Part shown: in pieces, positions 1 through 9,981 of the stretch
Layout: every line of letters begins with the position of its first letter
How positions within the stretch are numbered: position 1 is the first letter of the stretch
Assembly: GCA_937923145.1 (NCBI GenBank)
Contig: CALAJT010000045.1
Location: 1 to 64,000 of the forward strand
Reading direction: 5' to 3'
DNA: 64,000 nt
DNA from: an uncultured Rubritalea sp.
GTDB taxonomy: Bacteria > Verrucomicrobiota > Verrucomicrobiia > Verrucomicrobiales > Akkermansiaceae
Position numbers and translations under genes: made by a program
Notes under the pieces: model-generated
Told to the model about the DNA's origin: nothing
What the model saw: only the letters and a program-made list of their open reading frames with translations
The model's database searches: none

Positions 1-63
1 ATCTCGTTTCTTAGATAAAGCACTAAAAAGATCGTGGTTCTTGGATGGCTTACGGTAGTTCAT
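1..63 (-). CDS. possible 5' end of a gene cut by the window edge
   Basis: On the minus strand an ATG at 63-61 opens a frame that reads without a stop to the left edge (21 codons, beginning MNYRKPSKNHDLF). A weak AAGG lies just upstream. The fragment is rich in Lys, Asn and Ser; I do not recognise it. It may be the start of a real gene that continues to the left or chance. The plus strand also has a short open tail ending at about 58, so the direction is not certain. Confidence 0.3.
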   Translation of the reverse strand, partial: MNYRKPSKNHDLFSALSKKRD

Positions 64-396
64 ACCTTGAAGCTACTTTCTACGAAGAAAAATTAAATAC
101 CTAAAAATGAAAATCTAACCAAGGGTTTCCAGAAGTGCCCAGTATTGTTAATTGAGGTTGAGTGGCTCTGTTTTGGAAGGCACATGACCGAAGCCCTGAT
201 GCGATAACATCTCGAAAAGTCACCCAGTCCCTCGGAGGAGGTGGCAGCGGGAATGAGGAACAAGGGGCTAAAACTACGAAAAAACCTAACGATTCGCGCA
301 GGGTCTGGGTTGGCTGTGAGATAGTTATGGCAGGCGGTGGAGCAAGCCCAGCGTTCCAACACGACGCCAGTGAGCGATGATGCCGAAGCAACGGAA

Positions 397-453
397 GGGA
401 TGAGAAGACGACAAACCGCATCCCCCAATGCCGCACTCTCGTCTTCTCATCCC
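397..453. repeat. 15-bp perfect inverted repeat
   Basis: GGGATGAGAAGACGA at 397-411 is exactly complementary to 439-453, with 27 bases between. It could form a stable stem-loop. No poly-T follows either arm, so a simple terminator is unlikely. It may be a fragment of a dispersed repeat or a mobile-element end. Confidence 0.6.
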
Positions 454-500
454 GCCGTAGAGCAAAATCCGCCCTCCACAACGGCAAAGCAGCACGACAC

Positions 501-538
501 AAACACAAAGAACCCGCTCTGGAAAAACCAAAGCGGGT
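501..538 (-). terminator. likely rho-independent terminator of the PEP-CTERM gene
   Basis: On the minus strand, downstream of the stop at 569, ACCCGCT (538-532) pairs with AGCGGGT (518-512), with a 13-base loop, followed by a T-rich stretch with interruptions. Position and shape fit a terminator, but the T tract is imperfect. Confidence 0.5.
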
Positions 539-568
539 AGATAAAAGGCGAACTCCAGTTAGAGGTGA

Positions 569-1297
569 TTACCTCTTACGACGTGCGAGTAATCCAAGCG
601 CTCCAAGTCCGAGAAGAGCAGTGCTTGATGGTTCTGGGACTGGTGAGAGTTGAGCAAAGGTAATTGAATCTAATCCCCAGTTTTCATTCCCATTCGTTGA
701 TACTTCAATTCTGATGTCATTGATAACTTCATCGACCTGAACCCCCCAATAAACCTCATAGCCTTGATTGATATTGTCATTACCTGACCAAGGTCCGACT
801 TCATTTACAAACCTTTGAATGTCCTCATCATAAACGAGCGAACCGTTTACATAAGCTTTGAAACTAGTCGGGACATCTTGAGTCCCATCCCACGAATCTC
901 CTACATCCATCCACAGAGCAGTAAAGGTATTGTAATTAAAACCAGTTGGGGGAGTTATTAAAATAGAGCTACTCGAAGCTAATTCAATATTAGTGTCTGA
1001 AAAGGATAAATACTTTGGGCTACTGACAGGAGCCCCTCCTATGGCAGAACCACCGTTCACTCTGGGCTGATAACCAGTAGTTCCTGATGTAACTACTTGG
1101 GTTAGACTTCCCCCAGTATAAACTTGCCCATCTGCGAGATCTTGAGTAGAGCCTGCATTAAAATATTCATATCTAGGAACGCCCACATTGAGAGATTCCA
1201 TTTCTGCTTGAGAAGTCAATTCCCTTGTAATGGTCTGAGCATTTAGCACTCCAGCAAGAGCCGCTACAGAAGTGAGTATAATAATTGTCTTTTTCAT
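569..1297 (-). CDS. PEP-CTERM sorting-signal exported protein
   Basis: A 242-residue secreted protein. Residues 1-20 are a signal peptide (MKKTIIILTSVAALAGVLNA). The C-terminus carries the PEP-CTERM signal: VPEPSS near residues 220-225, a hydrophobic helix of about 13 residues, then ARRKR. In known systems this tripartite tail is recognised by an exosortase (EpsH-type) that anchors or releases the protein at the outer envelope; no exosortase is in the window. The middle is rich in Ser, Thr, Asn and Gly and contains WSGNDN and WGVQVDE stretches that suggest a beta-sandwich, possibly carbohydrate-binding, but I cannot name a family. ATG start at 1297 with no clear Shine-Dalgarno. It appears monocistronic with a terminator just downstream. 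The sorting signal is secure; the function is unknown. Confidence 0.9.
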   Translation of the reverse strand: MKKTIIILTSVAALAGVLNAQTITRELTSQAEMESLNVGVPRYEYFNAGSTQDLADGQVYTGGSLTQVVTSGTTGYQPRVNGGSAIGGAPVSSPKYLSFSDTNIELASSSSILITPPTGFNYNTFTALWMDVGDSWDGTQDVPTSFKAYVNGSLVYDEDIQRFVNEVGPWSGNDNINQGYEVYWGVQVDEVINDIRIEVSTNGNENWGLDSITFAQLSPVPEPSSTALLGLGALGLLARRKR

Positions 1298-1754
1298 AGT
1301 ATTTGTTAGTTGAGGGTTGAAAAGCGGCTCTGCCGTGACGTGGGGTGTGGACGGAGCCTAGTGTTGTGATAACATTAATTATGCAGAATTGTTTTCGCAT
1401 AATAAAAATTATTGCAACTTTGTGAATTATTATCCTTTGGGGGATAATCGAACATTTTCATCGGTAATTTTTGCTACTTCCAGAAAATGGCAACCACTTG
1501 GCTACCTGTTCTTATTTCTATTCACATTGTGCAAGTTTCGAGTAGATAATCAATATTTTTTTACTAAAAACCCTTAAAAAAAATCACGCACTATCAACAC
1601 ATGTGTCGCAAACGACTCCTCATTAACGACTTGTCGACATTTAAAAGAGTTACGGTTTTTAAAAAAAACATTAATATATCTTAATCTTTTCACAACAACT
1701 ATTTTTCAGAGTGCTTTTTAGATGCTAAGATCTCATTGGATCAAGCTTAAATCT
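1298..1754. other. AT-rich intergenic region
   Basis: Between the 3' end of the integrase gene and the 5' end of the PEP-CTERM gene, both on the minus strand. It should hold the PEP-CTERM promoter, but I cannot pick one with confidence. An open frame at about 1389-1577 on the plus strand has no recognisable protein content. No attC-like or other repeat structure was seen. Confidence 0.5.
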
Positions 1755-2846
1755 CTAATCCATTAGCGGTGGGTCAGGGTCAATACTTTGTTGAGGCGGG
1801 CTATTTTGAGGCGTGCTATTGTTACCTGATGTATTATCTATAGGGTTTGGGTCAGGGGAAATAGAGTCAAGTGGACTAGCGCATTGGCTTCCTGGCTTAT
1901 TAGCAATATGTGTATAGAGCATGGTGGTGGATATATCTGAATGCCCTAGGAGAACCTGGATGGTTCTGATATCTACGCCTGCTTCTAATAAGTGGGTAGC
2001 ATAGGAATGACGTAAAGTATGGCAACTGGCTTTAGAGAGTATCGAGGTACGTAGTAGTGCACCACGAAATTGCTTTTGGATGGTGTTTCTATTGATGTGG
2101 TGTCTGAGGGTTTCTCCTGTTCTGGGACATTGAGATAGTTTTGCTGATGGGCTGAGGTAATAATACCCCCATTCTTTTGATCCGCGTGGAGTATTAGCTA
2201 CTACTCTATCTGGGAGGCTTACGCCTGGCATTCCTTTTTCGATTTGCATTTTCCACTGTGGGTGCAGTCTTTCTATCAGCGCCTGTAGAGTTTCTCTGCA
2301 GGATTGGGGGATAGGGACATAGCGGTCTTTGTTGCCTTTTCCATCTCTTATTTCGATGCAGTTGTTGCCAAAGTTAATGTCCATGACTCTGAGGCGAATG
2401 GCTTCGGTGATTCTGAGTCCGGCTCCATACATGAGGCTGGCGAGGAGCTTCGTGTGGGGGTCCATGACGGAGAGTAGTTTGGTAATTTCTTCTTTTGAGA
2501 GAACTACGGGTAATCTTTTGGTGGGTTTAGCTCTGACAATGCCTTCTATGAAGTTGAGGGGTTCATTTAAGACGTATTTGTAGAGGAATAGGAGGGCTGC
2601 GAGAGCTTGGTTCTGAGATGAGGAGGCTAGCCCTCTTTCTGTTGCTAGGTGATTGAGAAATTGTTTTATTTCTACTTCCGCCATCTCCTTGGGGTGTCTT
2701 TTGTTGTGAAATAGGATGAATCTCTTTGCCCAGCGGACATATCCATTTTCGGTGTGGATCGAGTAGTGTTTGAGTCTTGCTGCTATGCGGACTTGATCTA
2801 GGAGTTTTGGAGGCTGGGGGGAATTAGATTCTTCATTAGCATTCAT
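1755..2846 (-). CDS. integron-type tyrosine recombinase (IntI-like)
   Basis: A 363-residue site-specific recombinase. The N-terminal SAM-like core-binding domain spans about 10-105 (HYSIHTENGYVRW). The catalytic domain carries R145 (GAGLRITE), K near 170, H276 and R279 (HTLRH), H302 (GHSD) and the nucleophile Y311 (TTMLYTH). Between K and the HxxR box lies the extra patch typical of IntI integrases (about 226-250, WGYYYLSP...PRTG...RHH), comparable to the WQYVFPS...DPR...RHH patch of IntI1, so this is IntI-family rather than XerC/D. Family members recombine attI and attC sites. After the conserved SPLD motif (about 324) there is a Pro/Ser/Asn-rich tail of some 35 residues, longer than usual. 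I find no GTTRRRY/RYYYAAC attC pairs nearby, so it looks solitary. The start codon lies inside a perfect hairpin. Confidence 0.88.
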   Translation of the reverse strand: MNANEESNSPQPPKLLDQVRIAARLKHYSIHTENGYVRWAKRFILFHNKRHPKEMAEVEIKQFLNHLATERGLASSSQNQALAALLFLYKYVLNEPLNFIEGIVRAKPTKRLPVVLSKEEITKLLSVMDPHTKLLASLMYGAGLRITEAIRLRVMDINFGNNCIEIRDGKGNKDRYVPIPQSCRETLQALIERLHPQWKMQIEKGMPGVSLPDRVVANTPRGSKEWGYYYLSPSAKLSQCPRTGETLRHHINRNTIQKQFRGALLRTSILSKASCHTLRHSYATHLLEAGVDIRTIQVLLGHSDISTTMLYTHIANKPGSQCASPLDSISPDPNPIDNTSGNNSTPQNSPPQQSIDPDPPLMD

Positions 2847-2864
2847 CTTGTTTTCAAGATGAAT
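2841..2864 (-). promoter_or_regulatory. hairpin enclosing the integrase start codon
   Basis: ATTCATCTTG (2841-2850) and CAAGATGAAT (2855-2864) form a perfect 10-bp stem with a TTTT loop. In the mRNA the ATG (2846-2844) sits inside the 3' arm, and there is no clear Shine-Dalgarno outside the stem, so translation could be held off by this structure. Alternatively it could be a protein-binding palindrome. Confidence 0.55.
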
Positions 2865-2979
2865 GTTAATACGATTAGTATCAACTTAAATTTAAAAGAT
2901 ACCGTTGCGATTAGATTTGCGATTAGAGCGGGCTGAAGAAGCTACTCGGGCAGGCGCTCTACACTTATAATTGGACAGC

Positions 2980-3022
2980 GTCTCGTAAGAGACCCAAGAA
3001 AGACCTAGGTATGCTAAGGTCT
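2980..3022. repeat. two adjacent short hairpins upstream of the integrase gene
   Basis: GTCTC-GTAA-GAGAC (2980-2993) and AGACCT...AGGTCT (3001-3006 with 3017-3022) lie side by side between the divergent integrase and AraC-type genes. They could be an integration site (attI-like, though I see no GTTRRRY core), an operator, or leader structures. Confidence 0.4.
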
Positions 3023-3150
3023 GAATAATCCATAGAAAAACGAGGATTTTTAATTGCTAATTTGGTATTCATATTTATATAGATTTTAGGGGACATTTTA
3101 TCTTATTGAGCTAGTGTGACCTATAATCCACTAACTTTATATTCACTAAT

Positions 3151-4110
3151 TTGCAAACTAGCCTCCATACTAATGATCCTTTTTTGATTCGAAATCATTT
3201 AGATTCTTTACTAGAAACCAACCTTTTCTCAACTGATCTCAATGGTTTTCTGAATCGATTTATAGTTAATCGGTTGTCTGATAATCTGGACATCTATTTA
3301 GCTCACACTTCAAACCTCACTGGGGTGATGAGAAGTAAAGGAAGTATTTATTTAGAAATACCCTTAGACGACTTTTCTTTCTCTATCAACGGGCAACTAA
3401 TCTCTACATCAGAAACGCCCCTACATATTATACTAACACGTGAAAACAAACTGACGTATTTTTCAATCAACGAATCCTACAGATCAATACGTCTAGCTGT
3501 TGATTACACGCACTTTACTTATCTCTATCAGAAATATCTAGGTGAAGTAATAGACTTTGAAAACGCTTCTACGTTTTTAAAATTCGAGAATTCTAAGCTT
3601 AAGCAAGAGTTTTGTGATTTAGTAATGCCTCTCACTAAAGAGCTCGCATCTACTTCTCATAGAGCGGAAGATAGAGGGCAGCTTGCTGATGAGATACTCA
3701 AGGCTATTATACTAGGATTATCAAAAGAAGCAGTTCATGCTGAGCGACCGTATTGTAATACCTTGGCTCTAAGAGCTCATGAGATCATACTGAAGACACC
3801 TCATCAAAAGCTGAGTATCCCTGAAGTCTGTAGACAGCTATCATCCTCTAGTCGCTCACTCCAGCAGGGATTCAAGCAAGTCTATGGCATGGGTTTCATC
3901 AAATACCATAAGCTCTACCGGCTAAATAAGCTCAGAGAATATATACGTAAAAACGGAGTGAAATCTGGAGAACTTACTAGCCTTATGGGGATGTTTGGAT
4001 TCACTCATTCTGGTCGCTTCTCACAGGAGTATAAAAGAGAATTTGGTGTACTCCCCTCTCAGGAAGAAAAACTTGATTTTGACAGGTCTGACAATTCTAT
4101 ATTTTTGTAA
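3151..4110 (+). CDS. AraC-family transcriptional regulator
   Basis: A 319-residue predicted DNA-binding regulator. The C-terminal ~100 residues (about 205-310) look like a double helix-turn-helix of AraC type: LSIPEVCRQLSSSSRSLQQGF fits the first helix-turn-helix, followed by YGMGFIKYHKLYRLNKLREY and, near the end, FGFTHSGRFSQEYKREFGVLPS, which matches the conserved second motif. The N-terminal ~190 residues probably sense a ligand or make a dimer; they resemble the long N-terminal regions of EutR-like members, but I cannot name the ligand. The only upstream in-frame start is TTG at 3151; the frame opens after a stop at 3124 and the first ATG is about 60 codons in, so TTG is preferred. It stands alone, divergent from the integrase gene and upstream of the protease genes, which it may or may not control. 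Confidence 0.8.
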   Translation: MQTSLHTNDPFLIRNHLDSLLETNLFSTDLNGFLNRFIVNRLSDNLDIYLAHTSNLTGVMRSKGSIYLEIPLDDFSFSINGQLISTSETPLHIILTRENKLTYFSINESYRSIRLAVDYTHFTYLYQKYLGEVIDFENASTFLKFENSKLKQEFCDLVMPLTKELASTSHRAEDRGQLADEILKAIILGLSKEAVHAERPYCNTLALRAHEIILKTPHQKLSIPEVCRQLSSSSRSLQQGFKQVYGMGFIKYHKLYRLNKLREYIRKNGVKSGELTSLMGMFGFTHSGRFSQEYKREFGVLPSQEEKLDFDRSDNSIFL

Positions 4111-4288
4111 TGGACGCCATTTGATCATCTCTACTCTGTGCTTATGAATTCTCTATCTTAGCCTGATTAGCAACAGTTACTGACATCGCTGATAGAGCTC
4201 TATATTATAGACATTTCTCTCTATAAAGAAACAGAGTATCTAAAAAAAGCTTACCATTCTGTAATTCGTGCTTTGACATGCTCGGAGA

Positions 4289-5851
<1,563 letters not shown>

Positions 5852-5872
5852 TTTAAAACTCATCATATCACC

Positions 5873-7345
5873 ATGAAAACTATTTCTATCATCGCACTCA
5901 TTTGCAGCTTCCTGACTCAATTCGCTCTCGCACAAAATGAGCTAGCATCCCCTCCTATTCTTAGAGTCACCTCTACGCTCCAAGGATACAATATCGCCCA
6001 GCCATGGGAAAAATCCGCTCCTTATAATCGCCGCGGACTAGGTATCGTAGTTGGTAAAAATCAGATTCTCACTACTGCTGAGATGGTTGCTGACGCCACC
6101 TTCATACAGCTAGAAACTACCGATGGTGAAAAGTCTATGACAGCGGTAACCGTAGCTATCGACTATGAGGCAAATCTAGCACTATTAGCAGCTAAATCAG
6201 GTGAAGATACCGCATTCATCACAGACATGCAGCCAATCAAAATACATGACCATGCTAAGCTGAATGATAAAGTTACTATCTTCCAGGTAGAAGATAATGG
6301 CATGCCACTCATCACCACAGGCGTCATCAGAGGAGCTGACGTTATTTCCTCATTTGTAGACGGACATTTCTTCCTCACCTTTGAGATTAAAGCTTCCATG
6401 CAGAGTGCTAGCAATAGCTTCACCATTCCAGTCCTCAAAGACGGAAAACTACTCGGATTACTCACCAGCTATGATAGCAAAGATCAGCTAGTAGACTGTA
6501 TCGCTCCAGAAATCGTCAACGCCTTCCTTAAAGATGCTCTAGATGGCGATTACAATGGCTTTCCTTCACTAGGAGTCGACACTGCTTCCACTAATGACGA
6601 AGCATTCAGAGCTTGGCTAAAGTTAAGTGATGAATTAGGTGGCATCTACATCAATAAAGTCCTACGTAATAGTGCAGCTCAGAGAGCAGGCATCAAAGTA
6701 GCCGATGTGCTGCTCAAAGTAGGTGATCACGCTATCACAAGAAGAGGTTACTACACATCAGAGCACTATGGTCAGCTCTACTGGAGCCATCTGATCTCAG
6801 GCTCAAATACGATCGGTCAAATGATTACCCTCACGCTACTAAGAGACGGCAAAAAACTCAAACAAGAGGTAAAGTTAGCACGTAAAGAGGAAGGTATAAT
6901 CCCCTCACACACCTACGCTAAAGCACCACGTTACCTGATCAAAGGTGGTATCATTTTCCAAGAACTCACACTTTCCTACATGAAGCTCTTTGGTGACAAA
7001 TGGAGATCTCGTGCACCTATCGGATTTCTCGATGCTCTGAATAATCCACAGGACTATGAGAAAGGTCGTAAGCGCCTAGTCTTCCTCAGCAGGACCATCC
7101 CTACAGATGCTACTCTGGGCTACGAAAGCATCCGCACATCTATTATTACTAAGGTAAATGGCAAAGAAATCGCTGACATCCCAGCTCTTATCAAAGCATT
7201 TGAAACTCCAGGAATTGATGGCATACATACCATAGAGCTAGACGACAATATCAACAAAATTTACCTCGATGCTAAACTCTCAGATAAAGTAGACGCCACA
7301 TTTCTACAGCAAGGACTACCGTCACTCTCTAGAGAAAAAGAATAA
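5873..7345 (+). CDS. catalytically degenerate protease paralogue with PDZ domain
   Basis: A 490-residue exported protein (signal peptide about 1-20, ending ALA-Q) that aligns along its whole length with the preceding protease, including the shared APRYLIKGGIIFQELTL / RPRYTIQGGLVFQPLTL segment and the C-terminal PDZ-like part. Two of three catalytic positions are replaced: TNAHVV has become TTAEMV (E70 for His) and DCDLA has become YEANLA (N101 for Asp). The Ser loop NPGNSGGPVL has become QSASNSFTIPVL, so even if a Ser remains the oxyanion-hole Gly residues are gone. It should bind but not cut: a pseudoprotease, perhaps a regulator or adaptor for its neighbour. Clean open frame, so not a pseudogene. 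Its stop is one base from the convergent kinase gene. Confidence 0.82.
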   Translation: MKTISIIALICSFLTQFALAQNELASPPILRVTSTLQGYNIAQPWEKSAPYNRRGLGIVVGKNQILTTAEMVADATFIQLETTDGEKSMTAVTVAIDYEANLALLAAKSGEDTAFITDMQPIKIHDHAKLNDKVTIFQVEDNGMPLITTGVIRGADVISSFVDGHFFLTFEIKASMQSASNSFTIPVLKDGKLLGLLTSYDSKDQLVDCIAPEIVNAFLKDALDGDYNGFPSLGVDTASTNDEAFRAWLKLSDELGGIYINKVLRNSAAQRAGIKVADVLLKVGDHAITRRGYYTSEHYGQLYWSHLISGSNTIGQMITLTLLRDGKKLKQEVKLARKEEGIIPSHTYAKAPRYLIKGGIIFQELTLSYMKLFGDKWRSRAPIGFLDALNNPQDYEKGRKRLVFLSRTIPTDATLGYESIRTSIITKVNGKEIADIPALIKAFETPGIDGIHTIELDDNINKIYLDAKLSDKVDATFLQQGLPSLSREKE

Positions 7346-7346
7346 A

Positions 7347-9950
7347 TTACTCTTCTCGCTTATCGTTCCCAGTATCTACTAAGACGTAGCGGAAACCGTA
7401 GAGATTATCTCGGTATTCTTTCTGAGTGGGAAATCTACTCCAAGTCTTTAAGTCGTTAGGATTATGGCTAGCCCAGCTGCCACCCCTAGCTACGTCTAGA
7501 TCACTTTCTGTATTATAAACATCAGAGACCCATTCATAGACATTACCTGAGAGATCGTGGATCCCTAGTTTATTTGGCAATAAAGAACCTACAGCAGCTG
7601 TGTTAACGAAGCCATCGTTGTAATTCGCTATCACCTTTTCGTTCTGCACGCCAGGGGCCTTAGCTGCTGCTGCATCTGCTAAATTCGCTATTTTTCTTCT
7701 AGGAGGGAACACCTTTCCCCAAGGGTAAACTTTACTAAGTTCTGAGTCTAATTGAGCTTGTAGATAACGCTCAGCAGGACTCTTGCCTTTTTCATTCTTA
7801 AGTCCTGAGAGCTCACTCCACTCTGCGTCAGTAGGTAGTCTATACTCATGCTCTGGACCTATCCTATCAGCCTCACGGTCTTTCAAGGTCAACCACTTGC
7901 AGTAAGCGATAGCATCCTGCTTAGAAACTCCTACGATAGGGTGATTCGGCGTTTGTGGAAAAAGAGGGTCTTTAGGCTGTCTGTGACCTGTATTCTGAGT
8001 AAATTCCATGTAGTCCTTAATCCTAACCTCCCATATAGAAACCATCTTACTCTTCGCAAACTGCACTAATTTCACACCAGCATTATTTGTCCACAGATGA
8101 GGCTCGGCATTTTCTTCCCAATCAGGTTTCATGACCACACCATTGTTCTGCTGTAGCTTAGCAAAGTAGTTTCGCTCCTCATCATTAGATAACTCTATTA
8201 TTTCTGAATTCCCCTTGTAGCCGTCTTTTCGGAGTACTATTTTGATTTTCTGTGGGCGCAGATTCTCTGCCACCATAGGAGTGACTCCCAGCCACTCACC
8301 GTCTACAAATACCCGTGCTCCTTCAGGATCACTCTTGATATCTAATGTCGCAAAAGGAATAGCCTTCGCAATACAGAGAGTAGGATAGAGATTTAGTAAC
8401 CTCCGCTGGTCTAGCATATCAGCAGGGCCTAGCAATAGATCAGGAGTTTGCTTAGCGACAATGTATTGGTCATCACGCAGTAGTCCTTTTTGCTTCGCCT
8501 GATCCTCTACCCAACGAGTATAAGCCTCAGCAGTTTCCTTATTAATTAATACAACTCGTATCCCTACACCACGTTCACTAAATGACTCCACTTGATATTC
8601 TGCTACTTTAGGATCAGGCTTAGTAGCCAGAAATTTCTTAAAATGCTGCTCTTGGATATAGCCTGACTCATGGAATCCGACTCTAGGGAAATAACGGACA
8701 CCCAATGAGTCCACCCATTCCTGATTTTCTTTCGGTGGTTTAAAAGTCGAGAGTTCCACCTTAAAAATATGATATTTTTTATCTGGAATTTCATATTCCT
8801 GAGATGATGGCTTATAGCCAGGCTTCTCAAACATATAATGCACCTTAGTTCCCGGAGGATATTGTCTAAAGGCTGTCGGCGTCTCTCCATCTACTTCGAG
8901 CCCATTTTCGAAAACTTTAGCCCTCAATGGATTCGTAATAAACTGCACTGAACACATCTCATTCTCAAACTTCGGCACTACCACTACAGGCGTGGTGATG
9001 GTGATAGGTTTTTTAAAATTCCACGGCTTATAATAAATTAGCGCGAAGCAAACTAGCCCGAACATGAGCAACGATGCTACCCAACGCTTAGTACTAAGCA
9101 CTCGTCGCTCTCTAACACGTTTACCCTGACGAATTTTTGAAATTGCATCGCTCAGCTGCTTCGCAGAATTGATCGATCGCTTATTCAACTTTGGTTCACA
9201 AACCGAGCAGATCACACGGTTGAGAGCTAACCATTGCTTACGGTTCGCTGAGTCTGGGAGTCTATCAGGCAGTTCTGGAAACTGCAGCCTATCCTTACCT
9301 GTTGCCATCTCATAAAGCACCTTTCCGAGACTATAAATATCCGCTTGTCCCGAGCCTGGACCCTCTGGCGGGACGAATCCCTCCGTCCCCACAAATGTCT
9401 GCTGACCACGCGATGCCACCAGACCTATGTCTGCTAACTTTGCCTTACCATCTACGAATATTACAGTAGCTGGCTTGATGTCACGGTGGGCAAGATCTAG
9501 GCTGTGAAGATGCTTTAGCGCTTCTGAGAGTTTACCACCCACATCAAGACAGAATTCGACTTCTAACGGTCTTCCTATACTCGCTTTTAAGTCACTACGC
9601 AGGGTTCTAGCTTCGTATTCAACAGGGTTGATATTTCTCCCAGTATGAACATCGTCGCCAAGTTCCATCACATAATAATAGAAGGGGTTACTTTCATCGC
9701 TCCCGCGTCCCACATGAAGAATATTTACAAATCCAGGGTGATCTCTAGAGATAGGCTCAAACTTTAAGATGCCCTCGAATTCACGTTCAAAACCACGCTC
9801 ATCCTCGAAATCCTCTCGCCACACGATCTTCACCGCACGGAGCGCTCCAGTCACCCCACGAGCCATCCATACTTCGCCATAGGCTCCACCACCGATTTTA
9901 CGCAGTACTTCGTGGTCAGGTATGTGGATTTCAGATCTAGGAATAGTCAT
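7347..9950 (-). CDS. membrane Ser/Thr kinase-like protein with PEGA and FGE-sulfatase-like domains
   Basis: An 867-residue multidomain protein. Residues about 14-280 are a Hanks-type kinase fold: glycine loop GGGAYG (20-25), K41 (RAVK), HRDIKPAT (155-162), DIG (174-176), PPE (about 194-196). One transmembrane helix follows (291-307). The outer part has two PEGA-like repeats (about 333-390 and 556-605, with DPEGARVFVDGEWLGVTP) and a formylglycine-generating-enzyme/sulfatase-modifying-like domain (about 640-855, with YRLPTDAEWSE, NVYEWVSD, ARGGSW). The catalytic-loop Asn after HRDxKP is Thr, and the FGE-like domain lacks the active-site cysteines, so kinase activity may be weak and the outer domain is probably a sensor. 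The sigma-factor gene lies 31 bases upstream in the same direction; such pairs are common in Planctomycetes and Verrucomicrobia and suggest a signalling unit. Confidence 0.87.
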   Translation of the reverse strand: MTIPRSEIHIPDHEVLRKIGGGAYGEVWMARGVTGALRAVKIVWREDFEDERGFEREFEGILKFEPISRDHPGFVNILHVGRGSDESNPFYYYVMELGDDVHTGRNINPVEYEARTLRSDLKASIGRPLEVEFCLDVGGKLSEALKHLHSLDLAHRDIKPATVIFVDGKAKLADIGLVASRGQQTFVGTEGFVPPEGPGSGQADIYSLGKVLYEMATGKDRLQFPELPDRLPDSANRKQWLALNRVICSVCEPKLNKRSINSAKQLSDAISKIRQGKRVRERRVLSTKRWVASLLMFGLVCFALIYYKPWNFKKPITITTPVVVVPKFENEMCSVQFITNPLRAKVFENGLEVDGETPTAFRQYPPGTKVHYMFEKPGYKPSSQEYEIPDKKYHIFKVELSTFKPPKENQEWVDSLGVRYFPRVGFHESGYIQEQHFKKFLATKPDPKVAEYQVESFSERGVGIRVVLINKETAEAYTRWVEDQAKQKGLLRDDQYIVAKQTPDLLLGPADMLDQRRLLNLYPTLCIAKAIPFATLDIKSDPEGARVFVDGEWLGVTPMVAENLRPQKIKIVLRKDGYKGNSEIIELSNDEERNYFAKLQQNNGVVMKPDWEENAEPHLWTNNAGVKLVQFAKSKMVSIWEVRIKDYMEFTQNTGHRQPKDPLFPQTPNHPIVGVSKQDAIAYCKWLTLKDREADRIGPEHEYRLPTDAEWSELSGLKNEKGKSPAERYLQAQLDSELSKVYPWGKVFPPRRKIANLADAAAAKAPGVQNEKVIANYNDGFVNTAAVGSLLPNKLGIHDLSGNVYEWVSDVYNTESDLDVARGGSWASHNPNDLKTWSRFPTQKEYRDNLYGFRYVLVDTGNDKREE

Positions 9951-9981
9951 TGATAATCTATTAAATATTGTGGATCACTGG

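Larger units (their letters stand above)
64..568. other. intergenic region, no supported gene
   Basis: About 500 bases with overlapping open frames on both strands, none of which has recognisable protein content; they look like chance frames. It holds a perfect 15-base inverted repeat (397-411 with 439-453, GGGATGAGAAGACGA and its complement) and, near its right end, the likely terminator of the PEP-CTERM gene. The base composition is richer in C and G than the genes that follow, so this may be decayed or foreign DNA. Confidence 0.5.

Noticed and set aside
101-508. Overlapping open frames on both strands in the first 500 bases
   Set aside because: Cys/Arg/Pro-rich translations with no recognisable motif; several frames open at once, which fits chance in a more GC-rich patch.
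1389-1577. Plus-strand open frame of 62 codons in the gap before the PEP-CTERM gene
   Set aside because: AT-rich, no start signal, hydrophobic and aromatic content without pattern; sits in a promoter region.
2865-4288. attC or attI sites near the integrase gene
   Set aside because: No GTTRRRY/RYYYAAC pair with the expected spacing was found by eye; the AraC and protease genes do not look like cassettes.
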